The translations under genes and the position numbers were made by a program. DNA of 64,000 nucleotides from Desulfosarcina widdelii. GTDB lineage: Bacteria > Desulfobacterota > Desulfobacteria > Desulfobacterales > Desulfosarcinaceae. Within the stretch, counting starts at the first letter, position 1; each line of letters starts with the position of its first letter. The stretch spans positions 6,851,001 through 6,915,000 of the forward strand of contig NZ_AP021875.1 of NCBI RefSeq assembly GCF_009688965.1, read 5' to 3'. Below are positions 25,365 through 34,413 of this stretch, piece by piece. The notes under the pieces are model-generated. The model did not search any database, was not told the origin of the DNA, and saw only the letters and a list, made by a program, of their open reading frames with translations.

Positions 25365-26171
25365 ATGAACGACAGCGCCTCTCTTTCCGTGGAGATTAAG
25401 GACCACATCGCCTGGCTGAGCCTATGCCGCCCCGAACGGCGAAATGCCATGGGTATGGCCTTTTTCAGGGAATTGACCGATCATTTCCGGCGGTTCGACA
25501 AAGACGACGCCGTGCGCGCGGTGGTCATCCGGGCCGAGGGACCCACCTTCACCGCCGGCCTGGATCTGATGGAAGCCGGGGGGCTGCTTGCCGGCAAAGG
25601 CGCCGACGACCGCGAGAAGTTGAAAGAAACGATTCTCGAGCTTCAGGAGAGCAATAACGCCATCGAGCGCTGCCGAAAACCGGTCATCGCAGCGGTTCAT
25701 GGACATTGCATCGGCGGCGGCGTCGATCTGCTTTCGGCCTGCGACATCCGTCTGGCCGCAAGCGACGCCATATTCGCTATCCGCGAGACGAAAATCGCCA
25801 TCATTGCCGACCTGGGAACCCTGCAGCGGCTGCCCCACATCATCGGCCATGGCTGGTTTCGCGAACTGGCCCTTACCGGACGGGATTTTACCGCTGAAGA
25901 GGCCCTTGCGATGGGTTTCGTTACACGGATATGCGAGAACGCCGAGGCTCTTGTTAAAGCCGCCGGAGAACTGGCAGCAGAAATTGCCGGTATGGCACCC
26001 TTGACCGTTCAGGGAGTCAAAGAGGTGATCAACTACAGCCGGGACAACGGCGTCTATCCCGGTTTGGCCTATGTGGCCCAGAAAAATGCGGCCAGCCTGA
26101 TTTCCGAAGATCTCATGGAAGCCGTTAGCGCGTTTATGGAAAAACGCACTCCCAGGTTCCAGGGAAAGTAG
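25365..26171 (+). CDS. Enoyl-CoA hydratase/isomerase family protein (dienoyl-CoA isomerase-like)
   Basis: The 268-residue protein has the crotonase fold. HGHCIGGGVDLLSACDIRLAA carries the oxyanion-hole glycines, and FTAGLDLMEAGG is the first oxyanion element. IADLGTLQRLPHIIG resembles the DxGTLQRLP segment of delta3,5-delta2,4-dienoyl-CoA isomerases; Glu-rich catalytic positions otherwise vary. It probably isomerises or hydrates unsaturated acyl-CoA in beta-oxidation. A long-chain acyl-CoA synthetase gene follows about 300 bases downstream in the same direction, supporting fatty-acid degradation. Confidence 0.88.
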   Translation: MNDSASLSVEIKDHIAWLSLCRPERRNAMGMAFFRELTDHFRRFDKDDAVRAVVIRAEGPTFTAGLDLMEAGGLLAGKGADDREKLKETILELQESNNAIERCRKPVIAAVHGHCIGGGVDLLSACDIRLAASDAIFAIRETKIAIIADLGTLQRLPHIIGHGWFRELALTGRDFTAEEALAMGFVTRICENAEALVKAAGELAAEIAGMAPLTVQGVKEVINYSRDNGVYPGLAYVAQKNAASLISEDLMEAVSAFMEKRTPRFQGK

Positions 26172-26477
26172 TCCTCCCCGCAGAGACGCTCCCCCGTTGC
26201 CAAACAAATTGAGATTCAGCCGCCGGGCATTTTCCGTTCTACGGCTGGTTTTCGATGGCAAGACCCGCTAAAAGTCTTGCATATCCGTTCTCGATATGGC
26301 AGTAAACATCGTTTAGTAAAAGTAACTCTGTAATTGAACGAAAACTGAATAAATGAATAAAATTCATTAGTCCGTTCGGTGGATGCGGGAAGGGGCAAAC
26401 CTGCAAGCGGCCGATCCATGGGTGTTTCGCTTGTCGGTGCGGCACGGGGCTCAAAAACGACAAAAAGGGGAGGACGT
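26172..26477. other. Intergenic region before the acyl-CoA synthetase
   Basis: There is no gene in these 306 bases. A hairpin GCAAGAC...GTCTTGC (26258-26280) lacks a T tract. The AT-rich part around 26290-26350 probably contains the promoter of the next gene; I cannot assign boxes. Confidence 0.4.
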
Positions 26478-28277
26478 ATGTACACGTTGGACAAGCCGGA
26501 CAATCTTGTGGCGATGTTCGAGGAAAGCGTGGCCAAATTCGGCGGCAATTTGTGGATGGGAACCAAAAATGCTGCCAAGGACGGCTACGACTGGGTGACC
26601 TACGATCAGGTGGCACAGCGAATCGCCAACCTGCGCGGCGGCTTGGCCCGGTTGGGAATCGAGAAGGGCGATGCCGTCGGCATTATCGCCAACAACCGGG
26701 TGGAATGGGCCGCAACCTGTTACGCGACCTACAGCCTGGCCGGCAGATACGTGCCCATGTATGAAGCGGAACTGGAAAAGACCTGGAAGTACATTGTCTC
26801 CGATGCCGCTGTAAAGGTGCTTTTTGTTTCCAAGCCGGACATTCTGGAGAAAGTCAAATCCTGGCCCGAGGAGATCGATACCCTGGAGCACGTCATCCTT
26901 ATCGAGGGACAGGGCGAGGGCAGCATGCAGGATTTGGAGCGGTTGGGCGCGGAAAACCCCGTTTCGGCAGTTTATCCGGATGCAGACGATATCGCCGGTT
27001 TGATCTACACCTCGGGTACGACCGGCGCCCCCAAGGGCGTGCTCTTGTCCCACGGCAACCTCACGAGCAATGTGCATGCAGCCGCCAAGGCCTACCCCCA
27101 ACTGGATGAAAACCTGCGGACCCTCTCTTTTCTTCCCTGGGCGCATTCCTACGGACAGACCGCAGAGCTTCATCTACTCATGCGGCTGGGCGGGTCCACC
27201 GGTTTCGCTGAAAGCCCCCAGACCATCGTGGACGATCTGGCCCTGGTCAAACCGACTTTTCTCATTGCCGTGCCCCGGGTGTTCAACCGCGTGTATGATG
27301 GCCTGAATGCCAAGATGAACGAACAGGGTGGACTGGCCAAGAAATTGTACGACATGGGCGTCAATGCAGGGATCGAACGGCGGCAATTAAAAAAGGAGGG
27401 GCGCACCAGCGTGGTCAACGCAATCAAACTGAAAATCGCCGACGCCCTGGTATTCAAAAAGATACGGGAAAAATTCGGCGGCCGACTGATGTACTCCTTG
27501 AGTTCCAGCGCGGCGCTCAGCCCCCACATCGCCGAGTTTTTCGAAGATGTGGGCATCCCTGTATACGAGGCCTGGGGGATGACCGAATTGTCGCCGGCCG
27601 GTGCCATCAACAGCCCTGAACACAACAAGCTCGGAAGTGCCGGTTTACCCATCGACAAAGTGCGGTTTGCGATCGACAAAACCTTCGACAGCGAAAACTC
27701 CGGGGAAGGCGAACTGATCGTTTACGGTCCCAACGTAATGAAGGGGTACCACAACAAGCCCGAGGAGACCCGTGCCACCATGACCGAGGACGGCGGTTTA
27801 CGTACCGGTGACCGCGCCTATATCGACGAAGACGGGTACCTGTTCATCACCGGACGCATCAAGGAGCAGTTCAAGCTGGAAAATGGCAAGTTCGTTTCCC
27901 CGGCCACCCTGGAAGAAGAGATCAAACTGCTGCCCTGTGTGGAGCACACCATGATTTACGGTCTCAACCGTCCCTATACGGTCTGCCTGGTTTTTCCCGA
28001 TTTTTTGGTTATGGAGAAGTTGGCTGCAAAAAACGGCTGGCCCTCAGAACCGGCCGCCATGGTTGCCGATTCTGCGGTTAAGGCGTACATCGAAGGCCAG
28101 ATCCTTGATAGCCTGAAAGGTAAATTCGGTTCCTACGAAATCCCGAAAAAGTTTATCGTTTTAAGTGAGGGGTTCAGCGTGGAAAACGGCATGCTTACCC
28201 AGACCTTCAAGCTCAAGCGTCGCGAAGTGCTCAAGGCATACCAGCCGATGATCGAGGCAGCCTATGAGAAAGGATAG
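26478..28277 (+). CDS. Long-chain acyl-CoA synthetase (AMP-forming)
   Basis: From the ATG at 26478, preceded by GGGGAGG, the product has 599 residues. YTSGTTGAPKG (from residue 177) is the P-loop-like motif of the ANL superfamily. Later, YEAWGMTELSPAG is the A5 motif and TGDRAYIDEDGYLFITGRIKEQFKLENGKF the A7/A8 hinge. The family activates fatty acids to acyl-CoA via acyl-AMP; the FAA1/LC-FACS type length and motifs fit. A longer frame from 26379 has no ribosome site. It lies downstream of the crotonase gene. Confidence 0.92.
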   Translation: MYTLDKPDNLVAMFEESVAKFGGNLWMGTKNAAKDGYDWVTYDQVAQRIANLRGGLARLGIEKGDAVGIIANNRVEWAATCYATYSLAGRYVPMYEAELEKTWKYIVSDAAVKVLFVSKPDILEKVKSWPEEIDTLEHVILIEGQGEGSMQDLERLGAENPVSAVYPDADDIAGLIYTSGTTGAPKGVLLSHGNLTSNVHAAAKAYPQLDENLRTLSFLPWAHSYGQTAELHLLMRLGGSTGFAESPQTIVDDLALVKPTFLIAVPRVFNRVYDGLNAKMNEQGGLAKKLYDMGVNAGIERRQLKKEGRTSVVNAIKLKIADALVFKKIREKFGGRLMYSLSSSAALSPHIAEFFEDVGIPVYEAWGMTELSPAGAINSPEHNKLGSAGLPIDKVRFAIDKTFDSENSGEGELIVYGPNVMKGYHNKPEETRATMTEDGGLRTGDRAYIDEDGYLFITGRIKEQFKLENGKFVSPATLEEEIKLLPCVEHTMIYGLNRPYTVCLVFPDFLVMEKLAAKNGWPSEPAAMVADSAVKAYIEGQILDSLKGKFGSYEIPKKFIVLSEGFSVENGMLTQTFKLKRREVLKAYQPMIEAAYEKG

Positions 28278-28297
28278 ATATTCATCGGCGGCAGATT

Positions 28298-28368
28298 GAA
28301 TGGTTTTTTACGGAGTAATCTCGGCTTATCGTTTCCCAACAGGAAATGCCGAGACCGAAAAACCATTC
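28298..28368. terminator. Long bidirectional stem-loop between convergent genes
   Basis: GAATGGTTTTT at the left pairs with AAAAACCATTC at the right. Inside, TCTCGGC pairs with GCCGAGA and TTTCC with GGAAA around CAACA. Located between two convergent stop codons, it should end transcription from both sides. Confidence 0.75.
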
Positions 28369-29835
28369 TTATTCAACCGATATGCCTTGCCAGGTAATGG
28401 CTTCGCCTGAACGCGTTCCTTTTGCGGAGACGATGTCTCCGGCTTCAGTGAAATTGTAAAAATTACTGTAACCGGTTCCATCAGGCGATTCGAAGCCATC
28501 ATTCGGGATGCCGGATATATCGATATCATGGTCAAGGAGGGTTATGACGCTCTGGTCCGCAGGGGGGGCTGTTTTAAGAGCGCCCTGCAATATGACTTTG
28601 TTATTTAAGGCGTCTAAGGCGATAATGTGAATTGCCAACATCGACGCAGAATCTGAAGATGGCAGTTCTATCCCGATTGCTTTAAAATGCATTGTTTCGT
28701 CTATGTCATCAATCGTCGTGACCTCGCCGGTAACCATGGTGTTTTGGTCATAGCGGATGGTAATATCTGACAAACCATGCAACGTTATCAGTGATAAGTC
28801 CCTATCTATTAATGAAAAATCGGCTTCCACTTTAGCAAAACTCAGGAAAGCGATGCGTTCGGCATGTAACGTTCCGTTGATCAACTGCCCTTCGGCCTCA
28901 ACCTGGACGTCTTCGTCGATATCATCGGCATCGCCCCCGGTGTAAAGGGTCTGATCATTCAAGACAACTGGTACCCCGTTCAACCGGAATTCTTCCTCCG
29001 AAGTTTTTTCGGTGATAATTCCTTCTAATTCGATGGAATCGATATCGGTAGTGCCTAACAGATCGACCCGCTCGATGGTGTCGGCCTGGATATCGATTGA
29101 TGGAATTACCGATAAAGTGCCTGTCACCTCAACCAACTGGTCCTGGGCCAGTTGGTTGAGGCCGACCAGAGTAGCGCCGGTTGTATCGACGACAGTGATT
29201 CCGTTAATCGTGATATGATCAGGACCTGCAAACGTTATTGTTCCTTTCAGATTCGCATGGTCATCGATATCGCTGCCGGTAACGAAAGTTGCCTGAATGC
29301 GGCCCTCTGCGTCTTCAAAGCCGCTGACCTGAATCCATTTCCCTTCCAATGAAACTTCTATATCGAGATTTAGAACGTTGGTCAGTTCATTGATGATAAC
29401 CGTTTTTCCAAGAACTACTATTTGCGCGGTTTCTGGGTCGATCTGCTGAAATGAACCCACTTTCACCGGTCCTCTGAGATCGTCGTTAAAATAGACCTTT
29501 TCCGCTATACCGTTTTCAGAATCCTCGAGTTCACCTTCTACCCGTACGACCATTCCAACCTTGAGGTTGTTCAGAACCTCCTCGTCGCCAAATCCCTTGC
29601 TTTGACCTTCAACAAAGATTTCCGCATCGCTGGTATCGTAGCGGACACCATTGACGTGGACACTGCCAATGGCGGTAACGGAACCCGAACTGATACCGGT
29701 CCCGCCAGTGCCGCCTCCGTTGACACCCGAGCCGCCGATGCCTCCCCCGCTGGATGCCAGGTCGTCAATCCCCCCGCCCCCGCAGCCGATAATCAGGCTG
29801 CCGGCGAGGATCAACAGGATCTTCACCCATTTCAT
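28369..29835 (-). CDS. DUF5666 lipoprotein
   Basis: From the ATG at 29835 (MKWVKILLILAG) the precursor has a lipoprotein signal ending SLIIGC, followed by a Gly/Ser-rich linker (about residues 20-55). The remaining 430 residues comprise repeated small beta domains of the DUF5666 type, such as VNGVRYDTSDAEIFVEG, LKVGMVVRVEGEL and ITINGITVVDTTGATLVG. These OB-like repeats are of unknown function at the cell surface or periplasmic face. A further start at 29913 overlaps the DUF6502 gene. It follows that gene by 22 bases, forming a two-gene operon. Confidence 0.85.
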   Translation of the reverse strand: MKWVKILLILAGSLIIGCGGGGIDDLASSGGGIGGSGVNGGGTGGTGISSGSVTAIGSVHVNGVRYDTSDAEIFVEGQSKGFGDEEVLNNLKVGMVVRVEGELEDSENGIAEKVYFNDDLRGPVKVGSFQQIDPETAQIVVLGKTVIINELTNVLNLDIEVSLEGKWIQVSGFEDAEGRIQATFVTGSDIDDHANLKGTITFAGPDHITINGITVVDTTGATLVGLNQLAQDQLVEVTGTLSVIPSIDIQADTIERVDLLGTTDIDSIELEGIITEKTSEEEFRLNGVPVVLNDQTLYTGGDADDIDEDVQVEAEGQLINGTLHAERIAFLSFAKVEADFSLIDRDLSLITLHGLSDITIRYDQNTMVTGEVTTIDDIDETMHFKAIGIELPSSDSASMLAIHIIALDALNNKVILQGALKTAPPADQSVITLLDHDIDISGIPNDGFESPDGTGYSNFYNFTEAGDIVSAKGTRSGEAITWQGISVE

Positions 29836-29857
29836 TTGTTTCCGGGAAAAGTTCAAC

Positions 29858-30688
29858 TCAATCCTCTTCGTCAAAGGATTTTTCAAAATAGTAAATCCCG
29901 ACACCGGCGACATTGCGGCCCGTACCCTTTATTCCGGGGTTGACATCCCGGTCGTTGATCGCCAGATAGCTGTCCAGATCGTTCAAAAGTTGCTGGGCCT
30001 GACGGCGGGACATTTTTCTGAAGTCTGCCAGCACTTCATCCGGCAAATTGTCGTAATACACTTTGCGCTGAAAATAGGGCTCATGCCCATTTTTATCGAT
30101 ATTGTTTTCGATGGTCGATATCAGAAGGTTTACATCGGTTCCCAGGATGTGAAATTTAATCGCCTCGTCGGCCGTTGGGGTAAACGCTTCATGAACGAGC
30201 CGGACACGGTTGTCCGGTTCCAACTGCAGGGCGCCAACCCGGATCAATTCATCCAGAACCGCACGGGGAGGCATATCGCCGCTGAATTTTTTGACCAGGG
30301 TCTCGAACGTGGCGCCCTCTCCGGATATGGGGATGGCAACGGGGCGACCCTGTTCATCGAGGCACCCGGCTTCCCTTCGCCATCCGGATACCACCCTTGC
30401 CGCCCGGTTGTATTTTTCGCGCTGCTCTCGACTCATGGGCGGATCCAATTCCGACAGCCTTTTCACCTCTTTGCGCGTAAGCCCGGTGATCACGGAAATA
30501 CGTGAATGGGTCTGCTTGCGTCCTTCGATGGTGAAGTTTTCCCTGGCGACATCGTAATAGACCCATTTCAGCAACGAAGCGAAAGTTTTGAAACTAACCC
30601 CTCTTTTCAATGCCATTCGAACAAGCGGCCGCAGCAGTTTTAAAATGGCCGCGTATAGTACTCGTGTAGTGTCCTGATTCATATCCAT
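29858..30688 (-). CDS. DUF6502-family protein (probable regulator)
   Basis: From the ATG at 30688 the protein has 276 residues and no membrane segment. An N-terminal helical domain (ILKLLRPLVRMALKRGVSFKTFASLLKWVYYDVARENF) is followed by RKQTHSRISVITGLTRKEVKRL, which looks like a winged-helix DNA-binding unit. The domain order is that of DUF6502 proteins, which are found beside DUF5666 genes in proteobacteria. It probably controls or is coupled to the DUF5666 lipoprotein encoded 22 bases downstream. An upstream start at 30793 would add 35 unrelated residues. Confidence 0.75.
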   Translation of the reverse strand: MDMNQDTTRVLYAAILKLLRPLVRMALKRGVSFKTFASLLKWVYYDVARENFTIEGRKQTHSRISVITGLTRKEVKRLSELDPPMSREQREKYNRAARVVSGWRREAGCLDEQGRPVAIPISGEGATFETLVKKFSGDMPPRAVLDELIRVGALQLEPDNRVRLVHEAFTPTADEAIKFHILGTDVNLLISTIENNIDKNGHEPYFQRKVYYDNLPDEVLADFRKMSRRQAQQLLNDLDSYLAINDRDVNPGIKGTGRNVAGVGIYYFEKSFDEED

Positions 30689-31071
30689 GGCCGTAATTGA
30701 ACTTTCAACGATTGATCGAACCAACAGCAGCAATTCGCGCAGTGAGGATACAGGAGCTGAATCCAACCATAAAACAACGGTCCCAATCAACAATTTAATA
30801 ACACAGCAATTATTCGGCCAACTTTTCAGGAAACGTGGGTTTCAGGTTTGATCCAGGTTTCCATTGAAGCGAATTTATATATATATTTCTTTTATAAACA
30901 ATTTGTTATACGAATATAGCTTTGAATAATCCGAAGGCAGGCCGTCGGATCTGCAAGACTTTTTTCTGGACAAAACGGTTTCTTTTATTTCCAATCCCAT
31001 GAAAAGATAGGAAAATTATTTCATATTCAATCGTGAGTTTAAACTTTACAGGCATTGCCAGGCTTTTATTC
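30689..31071. other. AT-rich intergenic region
   Basis: About 380 bases without a supported gene lie between two minus-strand genes. The strongly AT-rich part at 30870-30930 (TATATATATTTC and neighbours) is a likely promoter zone for the DUF6502-DUF5666 pair, which reads leftward from 30688. I see no repeat or RNA gene. Confidence 0.4.
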
Positions 31072-31857
31072 TCATTCCTCCACATAGCGAGGATAACGGC
31101 TCTTCGCCCGGTCAGCGTCCGAGAGGTTGATTTCAAGGGTCAAAAACGGACGCTTAACCGAGGTCGTTCCTAAAACCGTGCCTTGATCCGGTTCAATAAT
31201 CCAACCGTGACCTCCCCATGGGTGACCTCTATGGTCCGCCCCGTTGCGATTCGAAGAGAGGCAAAACGAACCGCTTGTCACGGCCGCCGCCCTGCCGCCC
31301 ATGATCCATTTTTCCGTGGTTGAGGCTTCCGTGGAACGGGGACAAATAAGCATCTGGACTCCCTGCCGGCCATATGCACGGGCATGTTCGTTGAACCAGA
31401 GTTCGGTGCAGACCACAAACCCCATCGTGCCGTGTTCGGTTTTTACTGCATCGAATCGTTTTCCATCCCGCTGATACCACGTTGCCTCCCAGAAATCCGG
31501 TTCATCCGGCAGATAGTACTTGTAATGTGCCTTCTGATATCCTCCCCTTGCGTGCCATGCGAACGCTTCATTGAGCCTCTTGACGTCTGTCGTTACCGGC
31601 CGTGAGCTTACCACCGTTGCTTCTCCAAATTCAGACAAACGGCGTAGCCATTGGTCGTGCAAAGCAACGGCATTGTCCCATGCGGCCGGGTCAAAATCTT
31701 TGCTGGCGGCAAGCCATGGTGCAAACGGCATTTCCGGCAACACCACAATATCGCTCCGATGTTCGACCACGTGGGACACCAGGTCCCGCCAGGCCGCCTC
31801 GAACGGCTTGGGATCACTCGGTAATTCGCAGACGGTAGCTGTAATCCGTTTTTTCAT
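31072..31857 (-). CDS. Carbon-nitrogen hydrolase (nitrilase superfamily)
   Basis: The 261-residue cytoplasmic enzyme has the complete Glu-Lys-Cys triad: Glu42 (LPEMPF), Lys113 (HYKYYLPDE) and Cys150 (VVCTELWF). The superfamily hydrolyses non-peptide C-N bonds such as amides, N-carbamoyl groups or nitriles. Sequence around KYYLPDEPDFWE and STEASTTEKW resembles carbamoylase- or amidase-like branches rather than true nitrilases. It stands alone, with no obvious pathway neighbours; a zinc-ribbon ORF lies 100 bases upstream on the same strand. Confidence 0.87.
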   Translation of the reverse strand: MKKRITATVCELPSDPKPFEAAWRDLVSHVVEHRSDIVVLPEMPFAPWLAASKDFDPAAWDNAVALHDQWLRRLSEFGEATVVSSRPVTTDVKRLNEAFAWHARGGYQKAHYKYYLPDEPDFWEATWYQRDGKRFDAVKTEHGTMGFVVCTELWFNEHARAYGRQGVQMLICPRSTEASTTEKWIMGGRAAAVTSGSFCLSSNRNGADHRGHPWGGHGWIIEPDQGTVLGTTSVKRPFLTLEINLSDADRAKSRYPRYVEE

Positions 31858-31956
31858 ATCTTTCCTTTAAGAAGAGGCTAATGTGTGGAGAATGTTGAAT
31901 GTCTTTTGCCGTTCCATTATGGGCAGGCCGGACAACCGAATGGATGCCGCTGCCCT

Positions 31957-32160
31957 TCAGGCGTCGGTGTTTATTCGATCCGACGACGGCGAAGCACCGA
32001 AGGTTATCTCGCAGACGGTCTCCTTCCAGTCTTCAATCTGCTGCCGGTATTCATCCGGACCGGTTTCCATCCCGCAGTCCCTGCAGGCCACCTTGGCGTT
32101 GGCTCACCGGCCGCGAAGTTTGGCGCGCCCTCCGCAGAAAATGCATTTCAGGTTCGGCAT
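31957..32160 (-). pseudogene. Zinc-ribbon (Lar-like) small protein interrupted by an in-frame UGA
   Basis: A frame beginning at ATG 32160, with AGAGGT just upstream, reads MPNLKCIFCGGRAKLRGR, then TGA at 32106-32104, then continues in the same frame ANAKVACRDCGMETGPDEY to a TGA at 31959. Ignoring the first TGA gives 67 residues with two CxxC knuckles (CIFC, CRDC) as in Lar-type zinc ribbons. The TGA falls between them. It may be a nonsense mutation or, less likely, a selenocysteine codon; a stem CCTGCAG-GGA-CTGCGGG has its loop about 24 bases past the TGA. Confidence 0.6.
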
Positions 32161-32336
32161 TGGTACCTCTTGAGAAAATTCGGATCGATTCGATAAACGA
32201 AAATTTGTTCCCATCCATAAATGGCCAATTTGCCATTTTTTCTGGAGGGCTGCTGATTTTTCCTTCAGTATCATCCGATGCTGTCTTTGGCGACCCCTAT
32301 GTTCTTCTATTCGCCTGGGAACTGCTGAGAAAACTG

Positions 32337-33431
32337 TCATTCGATTTGTGCGAAATCCACCCAGATGAACCGCGGGCGATAGATGGCAGCATCTTCGAAC
32401 ACGGCGGAAGGATCGTTCACGTGATTCAGGTTGTACGAAATCAGATATCGATTTCCTTCCCTGAACTGGCTATGGACAAAAGGGTTATAGGCGACAACAT
32501 CACGACCGACGCCGGGCACCTTGTAAATGATCCGTGGACCCTGCCACGGTCCCTCGGGAGAACCGGCTTTGTATACGGCGATCGTATCCGGAAAGGGTCC
32601 GCGCCCATCCATGGTGACGAGGTAAAAGAGCCGACCGCTTTGAAAAACGGAGTACTGGGTTGAAACGCCGCTTAAGATGGGCGCTGAATCCCTTGGATCA
32701 GCGGACCATCCCCTGCCGGTATAAAACTCCCATGGACCGCTGAGGCTTTTGGTCGTTGCACGGGCTATGTGGGCCAATTTGGGGAAGGCATCGTCACGGG
32801 TCCCGTAGATATAGACATATTCCTTCGTTTTAAGGACCGATACCCCGAACAGGGCGCCCTTCGCCGTTGCGACTTCATCCAACCGTTCCAGTTCGAGGTC
32901 GGGCAGGGAAAGTGTGGACAGAACCGTTCCCGTAAACTGCCATCCCCATAATTGCGGCGAGATCTGCCCGAATCGATGCAGGAAGAGCCGCATTTTGTTT
33001 CCCACCTCCAAGCCGTCTCCCGGCCAAAACCATGTATCTGGAAAAGGGCTGGGGAAAAAAGCGGCGGGTCCTTCTTCCGTCTGCCGATACCGGGTATCAA
33101 GCCGCCGATCCGTTTGGACCACCAGGCTGTTTCGAATCATCGGCGTCTTTGTTGGGCGGGTTCCGTCAGACCTTACTCTCCCAAGGAATGTATCGCCGAA
33201 AAGCCAGACCGTGCGGCCGTCTTTCAAAGGGATGGACAAGGTCCCGTCCCCGCCGGTCCACCCGTCGCCTTTCCGGTTGAACATCTGGTTGTAATCGGCG
33301 GCCGGCCATGCGATTCGGGGGTCGGTATTCGGCCGAGACGGAACACCGTGGAAGCAGGCTAAAATAACAAAAAGGACGATGCAGAGAAAACTGCAGGCGC
33401 TGAGCCTTCGATATATGGCAGCTTTAATCAA
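32337..33431 (-). CDS. DUF4185-like exported protein
   Basis: The 364-residue protein starts with a hydrophobic signal and a possible lipobox (FVILAC, Cys26). The rest is rich in beta-strands with the WLFGDTFLG, SLVVQTDRR and FWPGDGLEVGNKMRLFLHR motifs of DUF4185, a predicted five-bladed propeller related to glycan-active enzymes. Repeated segments such as LSGPWEFYTGRGW and PEGPWQGPRIIYKV mark blades. It likely acts on or binds a polysaccharide outside the cytoplasmic membrane. It stands alone next to an AT-rich island boundary. Confidence 0.8.
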   Translation of the reverse strand: MIKAAIYRRLSACSFLCIVLFVILACFHGVPSRPNTDPRIAWPAADYNQMFNRKGDGWTGGDGTLSIPLKDGRTVWLFGDTFLGRVRSDGTRPTKTPMIRNSLVVQTDRRLDTRYRQTEEGPAAFFPSPFPDTWFWPGDGLEVGNKMRLFLHRFGQISPQLWGWQFTGTVLSTLSLPDLELERLDEVATAKGALFGVSVLKTKEYVYIYGTRDDAFPKLAHIARATTKSLSGPWEFYTGRGWSADPRDSAPILSGVSTQYSVFQSGRLFYLVTMDGRGPFPDTIAVYKAGSPEGPWQGPRIIYKVPGVGRDVVAYNPFVHSQFREGNRYLISYNLNHVNDPSAVFEDAAIYRPRFIWVDFAQIE

Positions 33432-33573
33432 AGTTCATTTTCCTGATAAACATTTTTATGTGTTATTATCCTTTATGAGTATGTAAGTCACCAAATTATC
33501 GAAGGCCAAATCGTTCGAACCCCATGCCCTCCAAATTTTACGCCAATAAACCAATGGACGTCCATAAAGTCCC

Positions 33574-33744
33574 TATCCAAAATTTGTAGGATTGACAGTT
33601 TATGAAGGAATCTATCACGCCTTTGACAGGCCAATAGAAAAAAGAATATATTTGGGACATACATTGGAATATAATCCTGCTGTTACCAAACAGGCTTTAA
33701 AGAAAACCAGAAATTCCTTTAGAGAACAACTGATGGAAAAATGA
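33574..33744 (+). pseudogene. 3' remnant of a dienelactone-hydrolase-family gene
   Basis: A 56-codon open frame (YPKFVGLTVYEGIYHAFDRP, then GHTLEYNPAVTKQALKKT and a LMEK end) has no proper start and begins after a stop. VYEGIYHAFD contains the catalytic His region, and LEYNP...AL..T is the C-terminal helix of dienelactone hydrolases, so this is a tail lacking the nucleophile part. Upstream (33500-33540) there is only a tRNA-3'-end-like string. It ends 3 bases before the ATG of the next gene. Confidence 0.6.
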
Positions 33745-33747
33745 TTT

Positions 33748-34413
33748 ATGGAAAAATTTGAAGATATTCTCAGAAAAGTTCGTAGTGCAATTACCCAAGA
33801 AAAATCCGAAACGCGGGAAAATTTTATAAATCACTTTTCCTTCGACATTGGCAAGTTCTCCTTTGATATGGCAAAGGCCTTTGAAAAATGGAAAGTCTTT
33901 GATGATAAAATTGCAAATGACAGAGAAAAGGCCGCAATATCGGGAATATTATATTTAGCGATTACTTTGAATATCACATCAATGAAATTGTTTGTCTCAG
34001 GTAATTCGATAGCGTCTGGAAATATTCATAGACAGGTTTTAGAATCAATTGCTCTTGTCTTTTTATTTTCTGAAAAATCGCTGGATACATTGGAACTATT
34101 CATGAAACAGAAATATCCGGCCAATAAAGCGATAAAAGATGTAATTATGCATCAATCCAAACTGAACCTTAACACTAAATCATTAGAAATTTTGTCTAAG
34201 TCCTACAGTTTTTACCAACATTATAATAACATTACATCAAATACAATAGCATCATTCGTTTCCATCGCTGACAAAGCCATTCATTTAGTCCCGGAATTTG
34301 ATGAAAACAAAATCTCAGAATACAAAATAGAAATTGACATGAGGGTCCATTTAGCATCCATATTCGATAATATTCTTGATAGCGTAATCAATAATGTGTC
34401 AAAGTGGAAATGA
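33748..34413 (+). CDS. Unknown AT-rich protein
   Basis: This is a 221-residue, helical and Lys/Ile/Asn-rich protein of unfamiliar family. It has no signal peptide; one fairly hydrophobic helix (AAISGILYLAITLNITSMKLFV, about residues 63-85) is followed by GNIHRQVLESIALVFLFSE, a pattern that recalls uncharacterised proteins with an RQxLE helix (DUF5677- or AbiV-like), but I cannot assign it. Base composition is much more AT-rich than nearby genes, suggesting recent transfer. The ATG follows the remnant gene stop by 3 bases. Confidence 0.65.
   Translation: MEKFEDILRKVRSAITQEKSETRENFINHFSFDIGKFSFDMAKAFEKWKVFDDKIANDREKAAISGILYLAITLNITSMKLFVSGNSIASGNIHRQVLESIALVFLFSEKSLDTLELFMKQKYPANKAIKDVIMHQSKLNLNTKSLEILSKSYSFYQHYNNITSNTIASFVSIADKAIHLVPEFDENKISEYKIEIDMRVHLASIFDNILDSVINNVSKWK

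Noticed and set aside
31899..32663. 254-codon plus-strand frame across the zinc-ribbon and DUF4185 region
   Set aside because: It overlaps two better-supported minus-strand frames, and its translation looks random.
33505..33535. tRNA-like 3' end string before the hydrolase remnant
   Set aside because: The T-arm does not base-pair and no 5' half is present, so it is not a tRNA gene. It is kept only as a possible decayed attachment site.
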